Shown: piece after piece, positions 47,317 through 57,977 of the stretch
How positions within the stretch are numbered: the stretch's first letter is position 1
How the letters are laid out: the number at the start of each line of letters is the position of its first letter
DNA from: Pseudomonas sp. AOB-7
Lineage (GTDB): Bacteria > Pseudomonadota > Gammaproteobacteria > Pseudomonadales > Pseudomonadaceae
Direction of reading: 5' to 3'
Assembly: GCF_003696305.1 (NCBI RefSeq)
Contig: NZ_RFFK01000003.1
Coordinates: 355,887 to 419,886 of the forward strand
Length of the DNA: 64,000 nucleotides
Program-made: the position numbers and the translations under genes
The notes under the pieces: generated by a model
Database searches by the model: none
Told to the model about the DNA's origin: nothing
What the model saw: the letters and a program-made list of their open reading frames with translations, nothing else

Positions 47317-48417
47317 TCAGACGTTGAAGCGGAAGTGCATCACGTCGCCGTCCTTGACGATGTAGTCCTTGCCTTCCAGGCGCCATTTGCCGGCTTCCTT
47401 GGCGCCGGCTTCGCCCTTGTAGGCGATGAAGTCGTCGTAGGCGACCACTTCGGCGCGGATAAAGCCTTTCTCGAAGTCGGTGTGGATCACGGCGGCGGCC
47501 TGCGGGGCGGTGGCGCCGACGCGCACGGTCCAGGCGCGTACTTCCTTCACCCCGGCGGTGAAGTAGGTCTGCAGGTTGAGCAGCGAGTAACCGGCGCGGA
47601 TCACGCGGTTCAGGCCCGGCTCTTCCATGCCCATGGTTTCGAGGAACATCTGCATCTCTTCCAGATCGTCCAGTTCGGCGATCTCGGCCTCGATCTTGTT
47701 GCACACCGGCACGACGATGGCGCCTTCTTCCTTGGCGATGGCGTTGACCACGTCGAGGTGCGGGTTGTTCTCGAAGCCGTCTTCGGCGACGTTGGCGATG
47801 TACATCACCGGCTTGGTGGTGAGCAGGTGGAAGGTCTTGGCCAGGCGCTTCTCCTCGTCGCCCAGGTCCTTCAGCAGGCTGCGCGCGGGCTTGCCTTCGG
47901 TGAAGTGGGGGATGAGTTTTTCCAGCAGGGCCTTCTGCGCCACGGCTTCCTTGTCGCCGCCCTTGGCGGTGCGGGCGACGCGTTGCAGCTGCTTCTCGCA
48001 GCTGTCGAGGTCGGCCATGATCAGTTCCAGGTCGATGATCTCGATGTCGCGCTTGGGGTCGACGCTGTTGGCGACGTGGATGACGTTCTCGTCTTCGAAG
48101 CAGCGCACCACGTGGGCGATGGCGTCGGTCTCGCGGATATTGGCGAGGAACTTGTTGCCCAGGCCTTCACCTTTCGACGCGCCCGCTACCAGGCCGGCGA
48201 TGTCGACGAATTCCATGGTGGTGGGGATGACCTTCTCCGGCTTGACGATCTCGGCCAGGGCGTCCAGGCGGCTATCGGGCATGGGTACGATGCCGCTGTT
48301 CGGCTCGATGGTGCAGAAGGGGAAGTTTTCCGCGGCGATGCCGGATTTGGTGAGGGCGTTGAACAGGGTGGACTTGCCGACGTTGGGCAGGCCGACGATG
48401 CCGCAGTTGAATCCCAT
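47317..48417 (-). CDS. ychF: Redox-regulated ATPase YchF
   Basis: Obg-family ATPase that binds ribosomes and affects stress resistance; prefers ATP because the G4 motif differs from GTPases. It has 366 residues. The G1 loop is [21 protein letters not shown]3 is [18 protein letters not shown], and NVAEDG stands at the altered specificity site. The C-terminal TGS domain has [20 protein letters not shown] and the end [12 protein letters not shown]. It lies 25 bases downstream of pth on the same strand. Confidence 0.97.
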   Translation of the reverse strand: MGFNCGIVGLPNVGKSTLFNALTKSGIAAENFPFCTIEPNSGIVPMPDSRLDALAEIVKPEKVIPTTMEFVDIAGLVAGASKGEGLGNKFLANIRETDAIAHVVRCFEDENVIHVANSVDPKRDIEIIDLELIMADLDSCEKQLQRVARTAKGGDKEAVAQKALLEKLIPHFTEGKPARSLLKDLGDEEKRLAKTFHLLTTKPVMYIANVAEDGFENNPHLDVVNAIAKEEGAIVVPVCNKIEAEIAELDDLEEMQMFLETMGMEEPGLNRVIRAGYSLLNLQTYFTAGVKEVRAWTVRVGATAPQAAAVIHTDFEKGFIRAEVVAYDDFIAYKGEAGAKEAGKWRLEGKDYIVKDGDVMHFRFNV

Positions 48418-48442
48418 GATGTGTCCCTCGAGGGAAAGGTGG

Positions 48443-49033
48443 TTACTTGGTGGCCTTCTGGCTGTGCAGCTTCTGCATCGCGCGGGTCCAGTCGCCTGCG
48501 AGGATGTCGGGCAGCACGCCGAGGGCGAAGTCGATGCTTTGGTCGAGCAGTTCCTGTTCGCTGCGTGGGGCGCGTCCGAGCACGTAGCCGGAAACCAGGC
48601 TGGCGTGCCCCGGGTGGCCGATGCCGAGCCGCAGGCGATGGAAGCTATTCTGGTTGCCGAGCTGGGCGATGATGTCGCGCAGGCCGTTGTGCCCGCCGTG
48701 GCCGCCGCCCTGTTTGAGCTTGGCGATGCCGGGTGGCATGTCGAGTTCGTCGTGGGCCACCAGGATCTCTTCGGGTTTGATCTTGAAGAAATTGGCCAGG
48801 GCCGCCACGGACTGGCCGCTGCGGTTCATGTAGGTGGTGGGGATGAGCAGACGAACTTCGCGTCCCTGGTGGTTGAACTTGCCCACCAGGCCGAAATACT
48901 TGCGATCGACGCTGAGGTTGACGCGCTGGCTGTCCGCCACGCGCTCAACGAAAAGGGCCCCTGCATTGTGCCGGGTCTGGTCGTATTCGGGGCCGGGGTT
49001 ACCCAGGCCAACGATCAGTTGTACGGCAGTCAT
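48443..49033 (-). CDS. pth: Peptidyl-tRNA hydrolase
   Basis: Frees tRNA from peptidyl-tRNA that drops off ribosomes; essential. It has 196 residues. Start [20 protein letters not shown] followed by RHNAG, containing the catalytic His. Further motifs are [39 protein letters not shown] and [12 protein letters not shown]. It stands between rplY and ychF, the usual Pseudomonas order rplY-pth-ychF. Confidence 0.97.
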   Translation of the reverse strand: MTAVQLIVGLGNPGPEYDQTRHNAGALFVERVADSQRVNLSVDRKYFGLVGKFNHQGREVRLLIPTTYMNRSGQSVAALANFFKIKPEEILVAHDELDMPPGIAKLKQGGGHGGHNGLRDIIAQLGNQNSFHRLRLGIGHPGHASLVSGYVLGRAPRSEQELLDQSIDFALGVLPDILAGDWTRAMQKLHSQKATK

Positions 49034-49096
49034 ACAGGAGCCCTTTCGAGGAAATCGCCCGGCGTGATCGCCTACCGGGCGGGTTCCGCGCTGCGA

Positions 49097-49696
49097 TTAC
49101 TCGGCAGCGCCTTCTTCTTTCACGCGGCTGGCGTGGATGTTGGCCACGGCCAGGTCGTTACCGTGAGCCAGTGCGACCAGCTCGACGCCTTTCGGCAGCT
49201 TGAGGTCGGACAGGTGAACGGTCTGACCGACTTCTACGGCAGCCAGGTCGACTTCGAGGAATTCCGGCAGGTCTTGCGGCTGGCAGGAAACTTCGACTTC
49301 GTTGATGGTGTGGGAGACTTCGCCGCCCTGCTGCTTCACGCCAACGGAGGTAGCTTCGTTGAGGAAGTGCAGCGGTACGTGGGCGCTCAGCTTCTGGCCG
49401 GCGACGACGCGCTGGAAGTCGGCGTGCAGGACGAAGCCTTTGGCCGGGTGGCGCTGCAGGGCCTTGATCACCACGTTTTCGGTGGTGCCGGCAACGTTCA
49501 GGGCCAGTACGTGGCTGAACGCGGCTTCGTTTTCCAGCAGCTTGGCCAGTTGGTTGGTCAGCAGGCTGATGGATTGCGGGGCCTTGTCGCCACCGTAGAT
49601 CACGGCAGGAACCAGGTTGGCGTTACGACGCAGGCGGCGGCTCGCACCTTTCCCCAGGTCGGAACGCACTTCGGCATTCAGGGTAAAGTCAGTCAT
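49097..49696 (-). CDS. rplY: 50S ribosomal protein L25 (general stress CTC form)
   Basis: Binds 5S rRNA in the large subunit. It has 199 residues, the long CTC type with a C-terminal beta domain. It starts [36 protein letters not shown] contacts 5S rRNA. The C-terminal half has [20 protein letters not shown]. Two alanine/glutamate residues close the tail (KEEGAAE). An in-frame start 25 codons upstream precedes the ribosome site and is not used. Confidence 0.96.
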   Translation of the reverse strand: MTDFTLNAEVRSDLGKGASRRLRRNANLVPAVIYGGDKAPQSISLLTNQLAKLLENEAAFSHVLALNVAGTTENVVIKALQRHPAKGFVLHADFQRVVAGQKLSAHVPLHFLNEATSVGVKQQGGEVSHTINEVEVSCQPQDLPEFLEVDLAAVEVGQTVHLSDLKLPKGVELVALAHGNDLAVANIHASRVKEEGAAE

Positions 49697-49757
49697 TGCA
49701 TTTCTCCAAAATAACCAAACCGCCTGCACGCTTGCGACCAGCGTTGGGCGGTAGGGC

Positions 49758-49781
49758 AAAAAGCCCCGCACGAGGCGGGGC
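49758..49781 (-). terminator. Terminator between prs and rplY
   Basis: On the reverse strand GCCCCGC and GCGGGGC pair around a 5-base loop, followed by TTTTT. It lies 24 bases after prs, so rplY needs read-through or its own promoter in the remaining 60 bases. Confidence 0.82.
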
Positions 49782-49804
49782 AGTGTTGATCTGGCCTGTT
49801 CCGC

Positions 49805-50746
49805 TTAGCGGAACATGGCGCTGATCGATTCTTCGTTGCTGATGCGGCGGACCGCTTCGGCGACGACCGGGGCGATGTCGAGCTGGCGAATGCGCGAGCA
49901 GGACTGTGCCGCAGCGGACAGCGGGATGGTGTTGGTGACCACCAGCTCGTCCAGGACGGAATTCTCGATGTTCTCGATGGCGCGGCCGGACAGCACCGGG
50001 TGGGTGCAGTAGGCGTAGACCTTGGCGGCGCCGCGCTCTTTCAGCGCCTTGGCGGCGTGGCAGAGGGTGCCGGCGGTGTCGACCATGTCGTCGACCAGGA
50101 TGCAGGTACGGCCTTCGACGTCGCCGATGATGTGCATCACTTCGGACTGGTTGGCCTTCTCGCGACGCTTGTCGATGATCGCCAGGTCGACACCCAGGCT
50201 CTTGGCCACGGCGCGGGCGCGGACGACGCCGCCGATGTCGGGGGAGACGATCATCAGGTTGTCGAAGCGCTGGTCTTCGATGTCGTCGACCAGGACCGGG
50301 GAGCCGTAGATGTTGTCCACCGGAATGTCGAAGAAGCCCTGGATCTGGTCGGCGTGCAGGTCGACGGTCAGCACGCGGTCGATGCCGACCACGGTGAGCA
50401 TGTCGGCCACTACCTTGGCGCTGATCGCCACGCGCGCGGAACGCGGACGGCGATCCTGGCGGGCGTAACCGAAGTAGGGGATGACCGCGGTGATGCGGGT
50501 CGCCGAGGAACGGCGGAAGGCATCGGCCATCACTACCAGTTCCATCAGGTTGTCGTTGGTGGGCGCACAGGTCGGCTGAATCAGGAACACGTCCTTGCCG
50601 CGGACGTTCTCGTTGATTTCGATCATGACTTCGCCGTCGGAAAACTTGCCGACCGAAGCATCGCCGAGGGGAATGTGCAGCTGACGAACGATCCGTCGCG
50701 CCAGATCGGGGTTTGCGTTCCCCGTGAAGACCATCATCTTGGACAC
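49805..50746 (-). CDS. prs: Ribose-phosphate pyrophosphokinase (PRPP synthase)
   Basis: Makes PRPP for nucleotide, His, Trp and NAD synthesis. It has 313 residues from a GTG at 50746 ([19 protein letters not shown]), matching the usual length; a longer frame would run into the tRNA gene. Motifs are [20 protein letters not shown] and the PRPP loop [20 protein letters not shown], with ATP-site [16 protein letters not shown]. It lies 46 bases after a tRNA-Gln gene and is probably processed from the same transcript. Confidence 0.96.
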   Translation of the reverse strand: MSKMMVFTGNANPDLARRIVRQLHIPLGDASVGKFSDGEVMIEINENVRGKDVFLIQPTCAPTNDNLMELVVMADAFRRSSATRITAVIPYFGYARQDRRPRSARVAISAKVVADMLTVVGIDRVLTVDLHADQIQGFFDIPVDNIYGSPVLVDDIEDQRFDNLMIVSPDIGGVVRARAVAKSLGVDLAIIDKRREKANQSEVMHIIGDVEGRTCILVDDMVDTAGTLCHAAKALKERGAAKVYAYCTHPVLSGRAIENIENSVLDELVVTNTIPLSAAAQSCSRIRQLDIAPVVAEAVRRISNEESISAMFR

Positions 50747-50791
50747 GCGCAGTACCTGCCGGCTGGGGTATACCTGGATGGGTATGGAAAA

Positions 50792-50866
50792 TGGCAGGGG
50801 CGGCTGGATTCGAACCAACGCATGGCAGGATCAAAACCTGCTGCCTTACCGCTTGGCGACGCCCCT
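50792..50866 (-). tRNA. tRNA-Gln (TTG), copy nearer prs
   Basis: 75 bases with encoded CCA. Acceptor AGGGGCG/CGCCCCT, anticodon stem-loop GCAGG-TTTTGAT-CCTGC giving anticodon TTG, T-arm GGTTCGAATCC. Identical to the copy at 50923-50997. Confidence 0.95.
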
Positions 50867-50922
50867 ATATTCTGTGTCGAACGCTGTGTGATCCGGCTGG
50901 CGATGCCTCCCGTGGGAGGTTA

Positions 50923-50997
50923 TGGCAGGGGCGGCTGGATTCGAACCAACGCATGGCAGGATCAAAACCTGCTGCCTTACCGCTTGGCGACGCCCCT
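50923..50997 (-). tRNA. tRNA-Gln (TTG), upstream copy
   Basis: 75 bases, identical over the whole length to the gene at 50792-50866, separated by 56 bases. It begins 26 bases after ispE, so ispE, both tRNAs and prs are likely one transcript. Confidence 0.95.
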
Positions 50998-51023
50998 GTA
51001 TCGTATAACCGAATGCTCAGCAT

Positions 51024-51899
51024 TCACTTCTTGGCCAATGCTTGGAGCCTGCGGTGCAGCATCGAGATGTTGCGACCTTGAGCGACAAAGCTCGGCAGAG
51101 TGCCTGGAAGTTGGCGGGCGACTTTATCAGCATCGTCCCGCTTTGGGAAGCTCCCAAATACGCAAGCTCCAGTGCCGGTCAATCTAGCTGAAACAAATTT
51201 GTTCAACAAGATCAAAGCGTTACGAACCTCTGGGTAACGCTTCTCGACCACCGGCTGGCAGTCGTTTCGACCACCCCCCGCAAGAAGGCTGCGAACTTTA
51301 ATGGGCGGCGTATCCCGTGTCAACTCGGGCGCGCCGAAAACTTCTGCTGTGCTGACAAAGGCTTGCGGCACGGCGACGAGGAACCAGGGCTCGTCCAGTT
51401 CGACCGGCGTGAGGCGCTCGCCGACGCCCTCGGCGAAGGCCGCGCGGCCGCGCACGAACACCGGTACGTCGGCGCCCAGGGCCAGGCCCAGCTCGGCCAG
51501 GCGCTCCTCGCCGAGCTGGGTGTGCCACAGGTGGTCGAGACCGAGCAGGGTGGTGGCGGCGTCCGAGCTGCCGCCACCGATGCCGCCGCCCATGGGCAGG
51601 CGCTTGTCCAGCCAGATATCGGCGCCGAGCGCGGTGCCGGAGGCCTGCTGCAGGCGCCTGGCGGCGCGCACGATCAGGTTGCTGTCGTGCGGCACGCCGT
51701 CGATGGGCGTGTGCAGGCGGATTTCGCCGTCCTGGCGGACGCTGAAGCCGAGCTCGTCGCCGTGGTCGAGAAACTGGAACAGGGTCTGCAGCTCGTGATA
51801 GCCGTCGGCGCGGCGGCCGAGGATATGTAGCATCAGGTTGAGCTTGGCCGGGGCGGGCAGGGTCAGTTCGGCGTGGGCGGGGATGGGCGTGGCGGTCAT
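51024..51899 (-). CDS. ispE: 4-diphosphocytidyl-2-C-methyl-D-erythritol kinase IspE
   Basis: GHMP kinase of the MEP isoprenoid pathway, 291 residues. ATG 51899 precedes [20 protein letters not shown] and [22 protein letters not shown] loop [20 protein letters not shown] is present, and a C-terminal [10 protein letters not shown] closes the active site. It lies 169 bases downstream of lolB on the same strand, the gap holding palindromic repeats. Confidence 0.95.
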   Translation of the reverse strand: MTATPIPAHAELTLPAPAKLNLMLHILGRRADGYHELQTLFQFLDHGDELGFSVRQDGEIRLHTPIDGVPHDSNLIVRAARRLQQASGTALGADIWLDKRLPMGGGIGGGSSDAATTLLGLDHLWHTQLGEERLAELGLALGADVPVFVRGRAAFAEGVGERLTPVELDEPWFLVAVPQAFVSTAEVFGAPELTRDTPPIKVRSLLAGGGRNDCQPVVEKRYPEVRNALILLNKFVSARLTGTGACVFGSFPKRDDADKVARQLPGTLPSFVAQGRNISMLHRRLQALAKK

Positions 51900-51956
51900 A
51901 GGTGCAAGTTGGCGAATTGTGGGGGCGGGAGAGGGCGGGCTACGGCTTTTAGCTTG

Positions 51957-52021
51957 TAGGGTGGATGACGCTTTTCCAGCCACCGGCTGCGGTGGAAGAC
52001 GCTTCGCGGTTTTCCACCCTA
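51957..52021. repeat. Intergenic palindromic repeat, GTAGGGTGGAT family
   Basis: Outer arms TAGGGTGG and CCACCCTA with GGATGACGCTTTTCCAGCC inside and an imperfect inner stem (CCACCGGCTGCGGTGG). It lies between lolB and ispE. Confidence 0.7.
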
Positions 52022-52042
52022 GGTGCGATTACGTCGTCATTC

Positions 52043-52059
52043 CCCGGATTTCATCCGGG
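52043..52059. repeat. Hairpin CCCGGAT/ATCCGGG after lolB
   Basis: Seven-base arms around TTC, 10 bases past the lolB stop, matching the core of the GCAATCCGG family. No T run. Confidence 0.55.
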
Positions 52060-52068
52060 CTAAGGAAA

Positions 52069-52686
52069 CTACTGCCCCAGCAGACGCGGTTGCCAGTCCT
52101 TGATCACCAGGGTCACTTCCAGGTCCTGGCCGTACAGTTTGAGGCGCTCGGGCAGGGCGTAGCCGTTCTGCTGCGCGTAGCGCTGGTATTCCACCTGCCA
52201 GCCGTCCTGTTCCAGGCGCGCCAGGTGGCTGTCGCCGTCGAGGGTCAGGCGGCTGCGGCTGTCCGGTGCGGGCAGGCCGCGAATCCACCACAAGAGGTTG
52301 GACACCGGCAGGTCGAGGCGCAGCTGTTCGCGTAGCAGGGCTTCCGGCGAGGCGGCCTGGTAGCGTCCGCGGTTGGCCACTTCCAGCAGGATGTCGCCGG
52401 GGCGGCCGGTCAGGCGCGCGGCGCCGCCGCCGAGCGGGCCGGACAGGCGGATGTCGTAGTAGTCCTGGCGCTGCAGCCAGAACAGCGTGGCGCTGCCGGA
52501 ATCGCGCGGGGCGCGGATGCCGATCTTGCCGCTGATCTGCCAGCCGTCGAGCTGGGTGATCTGCCGTTTGTGGGCTTGCCACTGGGCGGGGTCGCCCTGG
52601 CCTTCCAGCGCTTCGCGCGAGGTAAGGCCGGCGCAACCGGCGAGCAGGGCGATCAGGCTGAAAACGAGGAGGTGGCGCAGGAACAT
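52069..52686 (-). CDS. lolB: Outer-membrane lipoprotein receptor LolB
   Basis: Accepts lipoproteins from LolA and inserts them in the outer membrane. It has 205 residues. Lipobox [11 protein letters not shown]. Family segments are [60 protein letters not shown] and [20 protein letters not shown]. It overlaps the stop of the TPR lipoprotein gene upstream (ATGA), as in PAO1. Confidence 0.95.
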   Translation of the reverse strand: MFLRHLLVFSLIALLAGCAGLTSREALEGQGDPAQWQAHKRQITQLDGWQISGKIGIRAPRDSGSATLFWLQRQDYYDIRLSGPLGGGAARLTGRPGDILLEVANRGRYQAASPEALLREQLRLDLPVSNLLWWIRGLPAPDSRSRLTLDGDSHLARLEQDGWQVEYQRYAQQNGYALPERLKLYGQDLEVTLVIKDWQPRLLGQ

Positions 52687-54413
52687 CAGAGCGTCTCGGA
52701 ACCGGTCAGGCGCAGCAGGGTGCCGCGCAGGATGGAGCTGTCGGGGGTTTCGGCCAGCGCGTCGCGCCAGATGCGCCGGGCTTCGCGCTGTTTGCCCTGG
52801 GCCCAGAGCACTTCGCCGAGGTGGGCGGCGACTTCGTGGTCGGGGAATTTCTCCAGGGCCAGGCGCAGCAGGCGTTCGGCCTCGTCGAGCCTGCCCTGGC
52901 GGTAGTTGACCCAGCCCAGGCTGTCGAGGATGGCCGGGTCGTCCGGGCTGAGCTGGTGGGCCTTTTCGATCAGCTCGCGCGCTTCTTCATAGCGCGTGGT
53001 GCGGTCGGCCAGGGTGTAGCCGAGGGCGTTGAGGGCCATGGCGTGATCCGGCTCGCGTTCGAGGATGAAGCGCAGGTCGCTTTCCAACTGGCCGAGGTCG
53101 TCGCGCTTCTCCGCCAGCATGGCGCGGGTATAGAGCAGGTTCAGATCGTTGGGGAACTGCTCCAGGCCCTGCTGGATCACGGCCCAGGCCGGTTCGACCT
53201 GGCTGCGGTTGCTCAGCGCCTCGGCCTCGATCAGGTACAGCTGGATGGCGTAGTCGGGCTGCGCCTCGCGGGCCTGGGCCAGGCGGGCGCTGGCTTCCGC
53301 GCCGCGCTGCTGGGCGAACAGCAGTTCGGCCTGGCGTTGCTGGGCCGGCAGGTAGTCGTTGCTCGGGCCGACCAGGCCGTATTCCTGCAGGGCGCTGTCG
53401 GCGTCCTCCAGGGCCTCGTAGGCGCGGCCGAGGTTGTAGTGGGCGGCGTCGACATGGCTGCGCCGCTCGACCAGTTCTTCCAGGTAGACGATGGCCTCTT
53501 CCCAGGCCTCGGCCTCCAGGCACACCAGGGCCAGGGAGAAGCGCAGGTCGTCGTCGTTGGGATTTTCCTGGACCAGGGTGGAGAACTCGCCCTTGGCCTC
53601 GTCGAGGCGATCCTGTTCCACCAGCAGGCGCGCGTAGGTCAGGCGCAGGCGCTTGTCGTCCGGGTGCTGGCGAATGCCCTTCTCCAGCAGCGGCAGGGCC
53701 TCGTCGCCGCGTTTCAGGCTTTGCAGCAGGCGTGCGCGCAGCAGCAGCGGGGAGACTTCGGTCTGGCTGCTCGGCTGGCTTTCCAGCAGGGCCAGGGCTT
53801 CCTCGGCGCGGCCGTCCTGTTGCAGCAGGATGGCCTTGCCGAACAGTAGCTGGCTGTTGTCCGGGTACTTGCTCTGCAGGCGGTCGAAGCCCTGCAGCAG
53901 GCCGGCGCGGGTGTCCGGGTCGGTTTCCGCGGCGGACAGGGCGAGGAAGTCGAAATGGGTGTCGCCCTGGCGTTGCAGCACCCCTTCCATAAAGGTCATG
54001 GACTCGTCGTAGCGGCCGGCGCGCGCCAGTTGCACGGCGGCGGCGCGCTGCGCGTCGATATTGCCGGAGGCGTTCTCGGCCCAGATCAGCGCGCTGTCCA
54101 GGGCCGCCTGTTCGGCGCCGAGGTATTCGGCGATGCGGAAGGCGCGCTCGGCGACGCCGGCGTCGCCGGTGGCATTGGCCTGCTGCACGTAGTTGCCGAG
54201 GGCGATGTCGAAGCGGTTGCGCTGCCCGGCCAGCTCGGCGGTGAGCAGGGCGAACAGGGTTTCCTGGCTGAACGAGCCGTATTCGCTCGGCTCCAGCTGG
54301 GTCTTCTGGTCGGCTTCCTGCACCGGCGGGGTGCCGTCCGGCTCGCTGGGGGCGAAGGTTTGGCAACCGCCGAGCAAGGCGAGTGCGGTGAGCAACGCGA
54401 GGGGTCTGTTCAT
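52686..54413 (-). CDS. TPR-repeat lipoprotein upstream of lolB
   Basis: Exported protein of 575 residues with a lipobox ([12 protein letters not shown]) and about a dozen tetratricopeptide repeats, such as [40 protein letters not shown] and [20 protein letters not shown]. Homologue of PAO1 PA4667 (recalled), widely paired with lolB, so a role in outer-membrane biogenesis is plausible but not shown. It is divergent from hemA; the 198-base gap between them holds both promoters. Confidence 0.9.
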   Translation of the reverse strand: MNRPLALLTALALLGGCQTFAPSEPDGTPPVQEADQKTQLEPSEYGSFSQETLFALLTAELAGQRNRFDIALGNYVQQANATGDAGVAERAFRIAEYLGAEQAALDSALIWAENASGNIDAQRAAAVQLARAGRYDESMTFMEGVLQRQGDTHFDFLALSAAETDPDTRAGLLQGFDRLQSKYPDNSQLLFGKAILLQQDGRAEEALALLESQPSSQTEVSPLLLRARLLQSLKRGDEALPLLEKGIRQHPDDKRLRLTYARLLVEQDRLDEAKGEFSTLVQENPNDDDLRFSLALVCLEAEAWEEAIVYLEELVERRSHVDAAHYNLGRAYEALEDADSALQEYGLVGPSNDYLPAQQRQAELLFAQQRGAEASARLAQAREAQPDYAIQLYLIEAEALSNRSQVEPAWAVIQQGLEQFPNDLNLLYTRAMLAEKRDDLGQLESDLRFILEREPDHAMALNALGYTLADRTTRYEEARELIEKAHQLSPDDPAILDSLGWVNYRQGRLDEAERLLRLALEKFPDHEVAAHLGEVLWAQGKQREARRIWRDALAETPDSSILRGTLLRLTGSETL

Positions 54414-54523
54414 AGGGCCTTGTCGTGCGTTATTTCCGGGCGGCTGGCGCCCTGCGACGTTCGCGGCATCATGACACAAGCCATGGGGCAAGCCCACTGG
54501 CAGCGGACGCCGCGGCGAACTGT

Positions 54524-54538
54524 CTATTGGGACAATAG
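54524..54538. promoter_or_regulatory. Small palindrome in the hemA/TPR divergent promoter region
   Basis: CTATTG-GGA-CAATAG, 74 bases before the hemA start. It could be an operator for either gene. No known box matches. Confidence 0.35.
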
Positions 54539-54611
54539 GTCGCGGTAGTTGTTCTCGCCGGGTCGAAGTAGGACAATCGCCGCCTTCCGTACTGCCCCTC
54601 AGCGACCCTGC

Positions 54612-55892
54612 ATGGCCTTTATCGCCCTCGGTATCAACCACAAGACCGCCTCGGTAGAGGTGCGCGAGCGCGTTGCCTTCACCCCGGAGCAACTGGTCGA
54701 GGCGTTGCAGCAGCTGTGCCGGCTGACCCCCAGTCGCGAGGCGGCGATCCTCTCCACCTGCAACCGCAGCGAGCTGTACCTGGAGCAGGATCAGCTGAGC
54801 ATCGACGAGGTGCTGCAGTGGCTGGCCGACTATCACCGCCTGAGCCTCGACGAGCTGCGCGCCTGCGCCTACGTGCACAGCGACAACGACGCGGTGCGCC
54901 ATATGATGCGCGTGGCCTGCGGGCTGGACTCGATGGTGCTCGGCGAGCCGCAGATTCTCGGCCAGCTGAAGTCCGCCTATGCCGTGGCGCGCGAGGCCGG
55001 CACCGTCGGCCCGCTGCTCGGCCGGCTGTTCCAGGCCACCTTCAGTACCGCCAAGACCGTGCGCACCGACACCGCCATCGGCGAGAACCCGGTGTCGGTG
55101 GCCTTCGCCGCGGTCAGCCTGGCCAAGCAGATCTTCACCGACCTGCACCGCAGCCAGGCGCTGCTGATCGGCGCCGGCGAGACCATCAGCCTGGTGGCGC
55201 GCCATCTGCACGATCAGGGCATCAAGCGCATCGTCGTCGCCAACCGCACCCTGGAGCGCGCCAGCCAGCTGGCCGAGCAGTTCGGCGCGCACGCCGTGCT
55301 GCTGTCGGACATCCCCGAGGTGCTGGCGCACAGCGATATCGTCATCAGCTCCACCGCCAGCCAGCTGCCGATTCTCGGCAAGGGCGCGGTGGAAAGCGCG
55401 CTGAAAAAACGCAAGCACAAGCCGATCTTCATGGTCGATATCGCCGTGCCGCGCGATATCGAGTCGCAGGTCGGCGAGCTGGACGACGTCTACCTCTATA
55501 CCGTCGACGACCTGCACGAGGTCATCGAGGAAAACCTCAAGAGCCGCCAGGGTGCGGCGCAGGCCGCCGAGGAGCTGATCGCCGCCGGCACCGAGGAGTT
55601 CATGCAGCGCCTGCGCGAGCTGGCCGCGGTGGACGTGCTCAAGGCCTACCGCCAGCAGGCCGAGCGTCTGCGCGACGAGGAGCTGGCCAAGGCCCAGCGC
55701 CTGCTGGCCAATGGCGCCAGCGCCGAAGAGGTGATGGCGCAGCTGGCCCGCGGCCTGACCAACAAGCTGCTGCACGCGCCCAGCGTGCGCATGAAGAAAC
55801 TCACCGCCGAAGGGCGCCTCGATGCGCTCGGTCTGGCCCAGGAACTCTTCGCCCTCGACGAGGGCGCGCCGTCCGATAAAGGTCTGCAATGA
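54612..55892 (+). CDS. hemA: Glutamyl-tRNA reductase HemA
   Basis: First enzyme of C5-pathway tetrapyrrole synthesis, reducing Glu-tRNA to glutamate-1-semialdehyde. It has 426 residues from ATG 54612 ([20 protein letters not shown]). Catalytic Cys lies in [18 protein letters not shown]. Further motifs are [37 protein letters not shown] for NADPH, and [15 protein letters not shown]. The stop overlaps the prfA start (ATGA), so heme synthesis and translation termination genes are coupled. Confidence 0.96.
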   Translation: MAFIALGINHKTASVEVRERVAFTPEQLVEALQQLCRLTPSREAAILSTCNRSELYLEQDQLSIDEVLQWLADYHRLSLDELRACAYVHSDNDAVRHMMRVACGLDSMVLGEPQILGQLKSAYAVAREAGTVGPLLGRLFQATFSTAKTVRTDTAIGENPVSVAFAAVSLAKQIFTDLHRSQALLIGAGETISLVARHLHDQGIKRIVVANRTLERASQLAEQFGAHAVLLSDIPEVLAHSDIVISSTASQLPILGKGAVESALKKRKHKPIFMVDIAVPRDIESQVGELDDVYLYTVDDLHEVIEENLKSRQGAAQAAEELIAAGTEEFMQRLRELAAVDVLKAYRQQAERLRDEELAKAQRLLANGASAEEVMAQLARGLTNKLLHAPSVRMKKLTAEGRLDALGLAQELFALDEGAPSDKGLQ

Positions 55893-56971
55893 AAGCTTCA
55901 CTGTTGAACAAGCTGGACAACCTCAGCGACCGCTTCGAGGAGCTGACGGCGCTGCTCGGCGACGCCGAGGTGATCGCCAAGCAGAGCCAGTTCCGCGCCT
56001 ATTCCAAGGAATACGCCGAGATCGAGCCGGTGATCGCCACCTTCCGCGAACTGCGCAAGGTGCAGGGCGACCTCGAAAGCGCCCAGGCGCTGCTCAAGGA
56101 CAGCGACCCGGATCTGCGCGAGATGGCCGAAGAGGAAGTGGCCCAGGCCAAGGAAGCCCTGGTCGCCCTGGAAGACAAGCTGCAGCGCATGCTGCTGCCG
56201 AAAGACCCCAACGACGGCCGCAACGTCTACCTGGAGGTGCGCGCCGGCACCGGCGGCGACGAGGCGGCGATCTTCTCCGGCGATTTGTTCCGCATGTACT
56301 CGCGCTACGCCGAGAAGCAGGGCTGGCGGGTCGAGGTGCTGTCGTGCAACGAAGGCGAGCACGGCGGCTTCAAGGAGGTGATCGCCCGCGTCGAGGGCGA
56401 CAACGTCTACGCCAAGCTCAAGTTCGAGTCCGGCGCCCACCGCGTGCAGCGCGTGCCGGAAACCGAGTCCCAGGGCCGCATCCACACCTCCGCCTGCACC
56501 GTGGCGGTGCTGCCGGAGCCGGACGAGCAGGCGGCCATCGAGATCAACCCGGCCGACCTGCGCGTCGACACCTACCGCTCATCCGGCGCCGGCGGCCAGC
56601 ACGTCAACACCACCGACTCGGCGATCCGCATCACCCACATTCCCACCGGCACCGTGGTGGAATGCCAGGAAGAGCGTTCGCAACACAAGAACCGCGCCAA
56701 GGCCATGGCCTGGCTGGCGGCCAAGCTGCAGGACCAGCAGGAAGCCGCGGCGCACAAGGAAATCTCCGAGACGCGCAAGCTGCTGGTGGGCTCCGGCGAC
56801 CGCTCCGAGCGCATCCGCACCTACAACTTCCCGCAGGGCCGGGTCACCGACCACCGCATCAACCTGACCCTGTATTCGCTGAACGAAGTGATCGCCGGCG
56901 GCGTCGACGCCATCATCGAGCCGCTGCTGGCCGAGTACCAGGCCGACCAGTTGGCGGCGCTGGGCGATTGA
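55889..56971 (+). CDS. prfA: Peptide chain release factor 1
   Basis: Recognises UAA and UAG and releases the peptide. It has 360 residues. The stop-codon-reading region contains [15 protein letters not shown], and the catalytic loop [19 protein letters not shown] holds the Gly-Gly-Gln that PrmC (next gene but one feature) methylates. It overlaps hemA by four bases. Confidence 0.97.
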   Translation: MKASLLNKLDNLSDRFEELTALLGDAEVIAKQSQFRAYSKEYAEIEPVIATFRELRKVQGDLESAQALLKDSDPDLREMAEEEVAQAKEALVALEDKLQRMLLPKDPNDGRNVYLEVRAGTGGDEAAIFSGDLFRMYSRYAEKQGWRVEVLSCNEGEHGGFKEVIARVEGDNVYAKLKFESGAHRVQRVPETESQGRIHTSACTVAVLPEPDEQAAIEINPADLRVDTYRSSGAGGQHVNTTDSAIRITHIPTGTVVECQEERSQHKNRAKAMAWLAAKLQDQQEAAAHKEISETRKLLVGSGDRSERIRTYNFPQGRVTDHRINLTLYSLNEVIAGGVDAIIEPLLAEYQADQLAALGD

Positions 56972-57052
56972 GTGCAGCCGCACGGTGCGCGCCTCGTAGG
57001 CTGCGCCGTGCGCACCGCAGCCCGGAGGCGATCCGGGAAGAGCTGACAGACC

Positions 57053-57135
57053 CGTAGGGTGGATGACGCTGTTTTCATCCACCATCCCGCACGGTGGGTC
57101 GATAAAGCGCGAGCTACGCGCCGATCCACCCTACG
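57053..57135. repeat. Intergenic palindromic repeat, GTAGGGTGGAT family
   Basis: Perfect 12-base outer arms CGTAGGGTGGAT (57053-57064) and ATCCACCCTACG (57124-57135), the same as in the copy at 10821. It fills the prfA-prmC gap; a GCGCCGTGCGCACC palindrome and a CCCGGAGGCGATCCGGG hairpin lie just before it (57004-57037). Confidence 0.8.
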
Positions 57136-57143
57136 AGAGAACC

Positions 57144-57977
57144 ATGGCCACCATCGAATCCCTGCTCAATACCGCCGATCTGCCCGACTCGCCCACGCCG
57201 CGGCTGGACGCCGAGCTGCTGCTGGCCGCCGCCCTAGGCAAGCCGCGCAGCTACCTGCGCACCTGGCCGGAGCGCGAGCCCGATGCCGCGCAGCAGGCGC
57301 TGTTCGACACCTATCTGCAGCGCCGCCGCGCCGGCGAGCCGGTGGCCTATATCCTTGGCCACCAGGGCTTCTGGAGCCTGGATCTGGAGGTGGCGAGCCA
57401 TACCCTGATTCCGCGCCCGGACACCGAACTGCTGGTGGAAAGCGCCCTCGAGCTGCTGCCGGCCACGCCGCTGGCGGTGCTGGACCTGGGTACCGGCAGC
57501 GGCGCCATCGCCTTGGCCCTGGCCAGCGAGCGGCCGGCCTGGCGCGTCACCGGGGTGGACCGGGTGGCGGAGGCGGTGGCCCTGGCCGAGCGCAATCGCC
57601 AGCGCCTCAAGCTGGACAATGCCGAGTTTCTCCACAGCCACTGGTTCTCCGCCCTGGCCGGCCGGCGCTATGGCCTGATCCTCAGCAACCCGCCCTATAT
57701 TCGCGCCGACGACCATCACCTCGATCAGGGCGACCTGCGTTTCGAACCGAGCAGCGCGCTGGTCTCCGGCGCCGACGGGCTGGACGATATCCGTGTCATC
57801 ATCCAGGCCGCGCCGGCCCATCTACAGCCCGGCGGCTGGCTGCTGCTGGAGCACGGCTTCGATCAGGCCGAGGCGGTGCGCGCGCTGCTCAGAGCTGCCG
57901 GCTTCGCCGAGGTGGACAGCCGGCGTGACCTGGCCGGCCACCAGCGCATCAGTCTGGGACGTTTCCATCATGAGTGA
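57144..57977 (+). CDS. prmC: Release factor glutamine methyltransferase PrmC (HemK)
   Basis: SAM-dependent enzyme that methylates the Gln of the GGQ loop in release factors. It has 277 residues from ATG 57144 after a GAGAGA site. The SAM site is LAVLDLGTGSGAIALALASE, and the catalytic motif is LILSNPPYIRADDHHL. N-terminal helical substrate domain has RLDAELLLAAALGKPRSYL. It overlaps moeB by 8 bases. Confidence 0.96.
   Translation: MATIESLLNTADLPDSPTPRLDAELLLAAALGKPRSYLRTWPEREPDAAQQALFDTYLQRRRAGEPVAYILGHQGFWSLDLEVASHTLIPRPDTELLVESALELLPATPLAVLDLGTGSGAIALALASERPAWRVTGVDRVAEAVALAERNRQRLKLDNAEFLHSHWFSALAGRRYGLILSNPPYIRADDHHLDQGDLRFEPSSALVSGADGLDDIRVIIQAAPAHLQPGGWLLLEHGFDQAEAVRALLRAAGFAEVDSRRDLAGHQRISLGRFHHE

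Noticed and set aside
47141-47365. Small forward open frame between tRNA-Met and ychF
   Set aside because: It runs through a G-rich tract and the ychF terminator, with no ribosome site.
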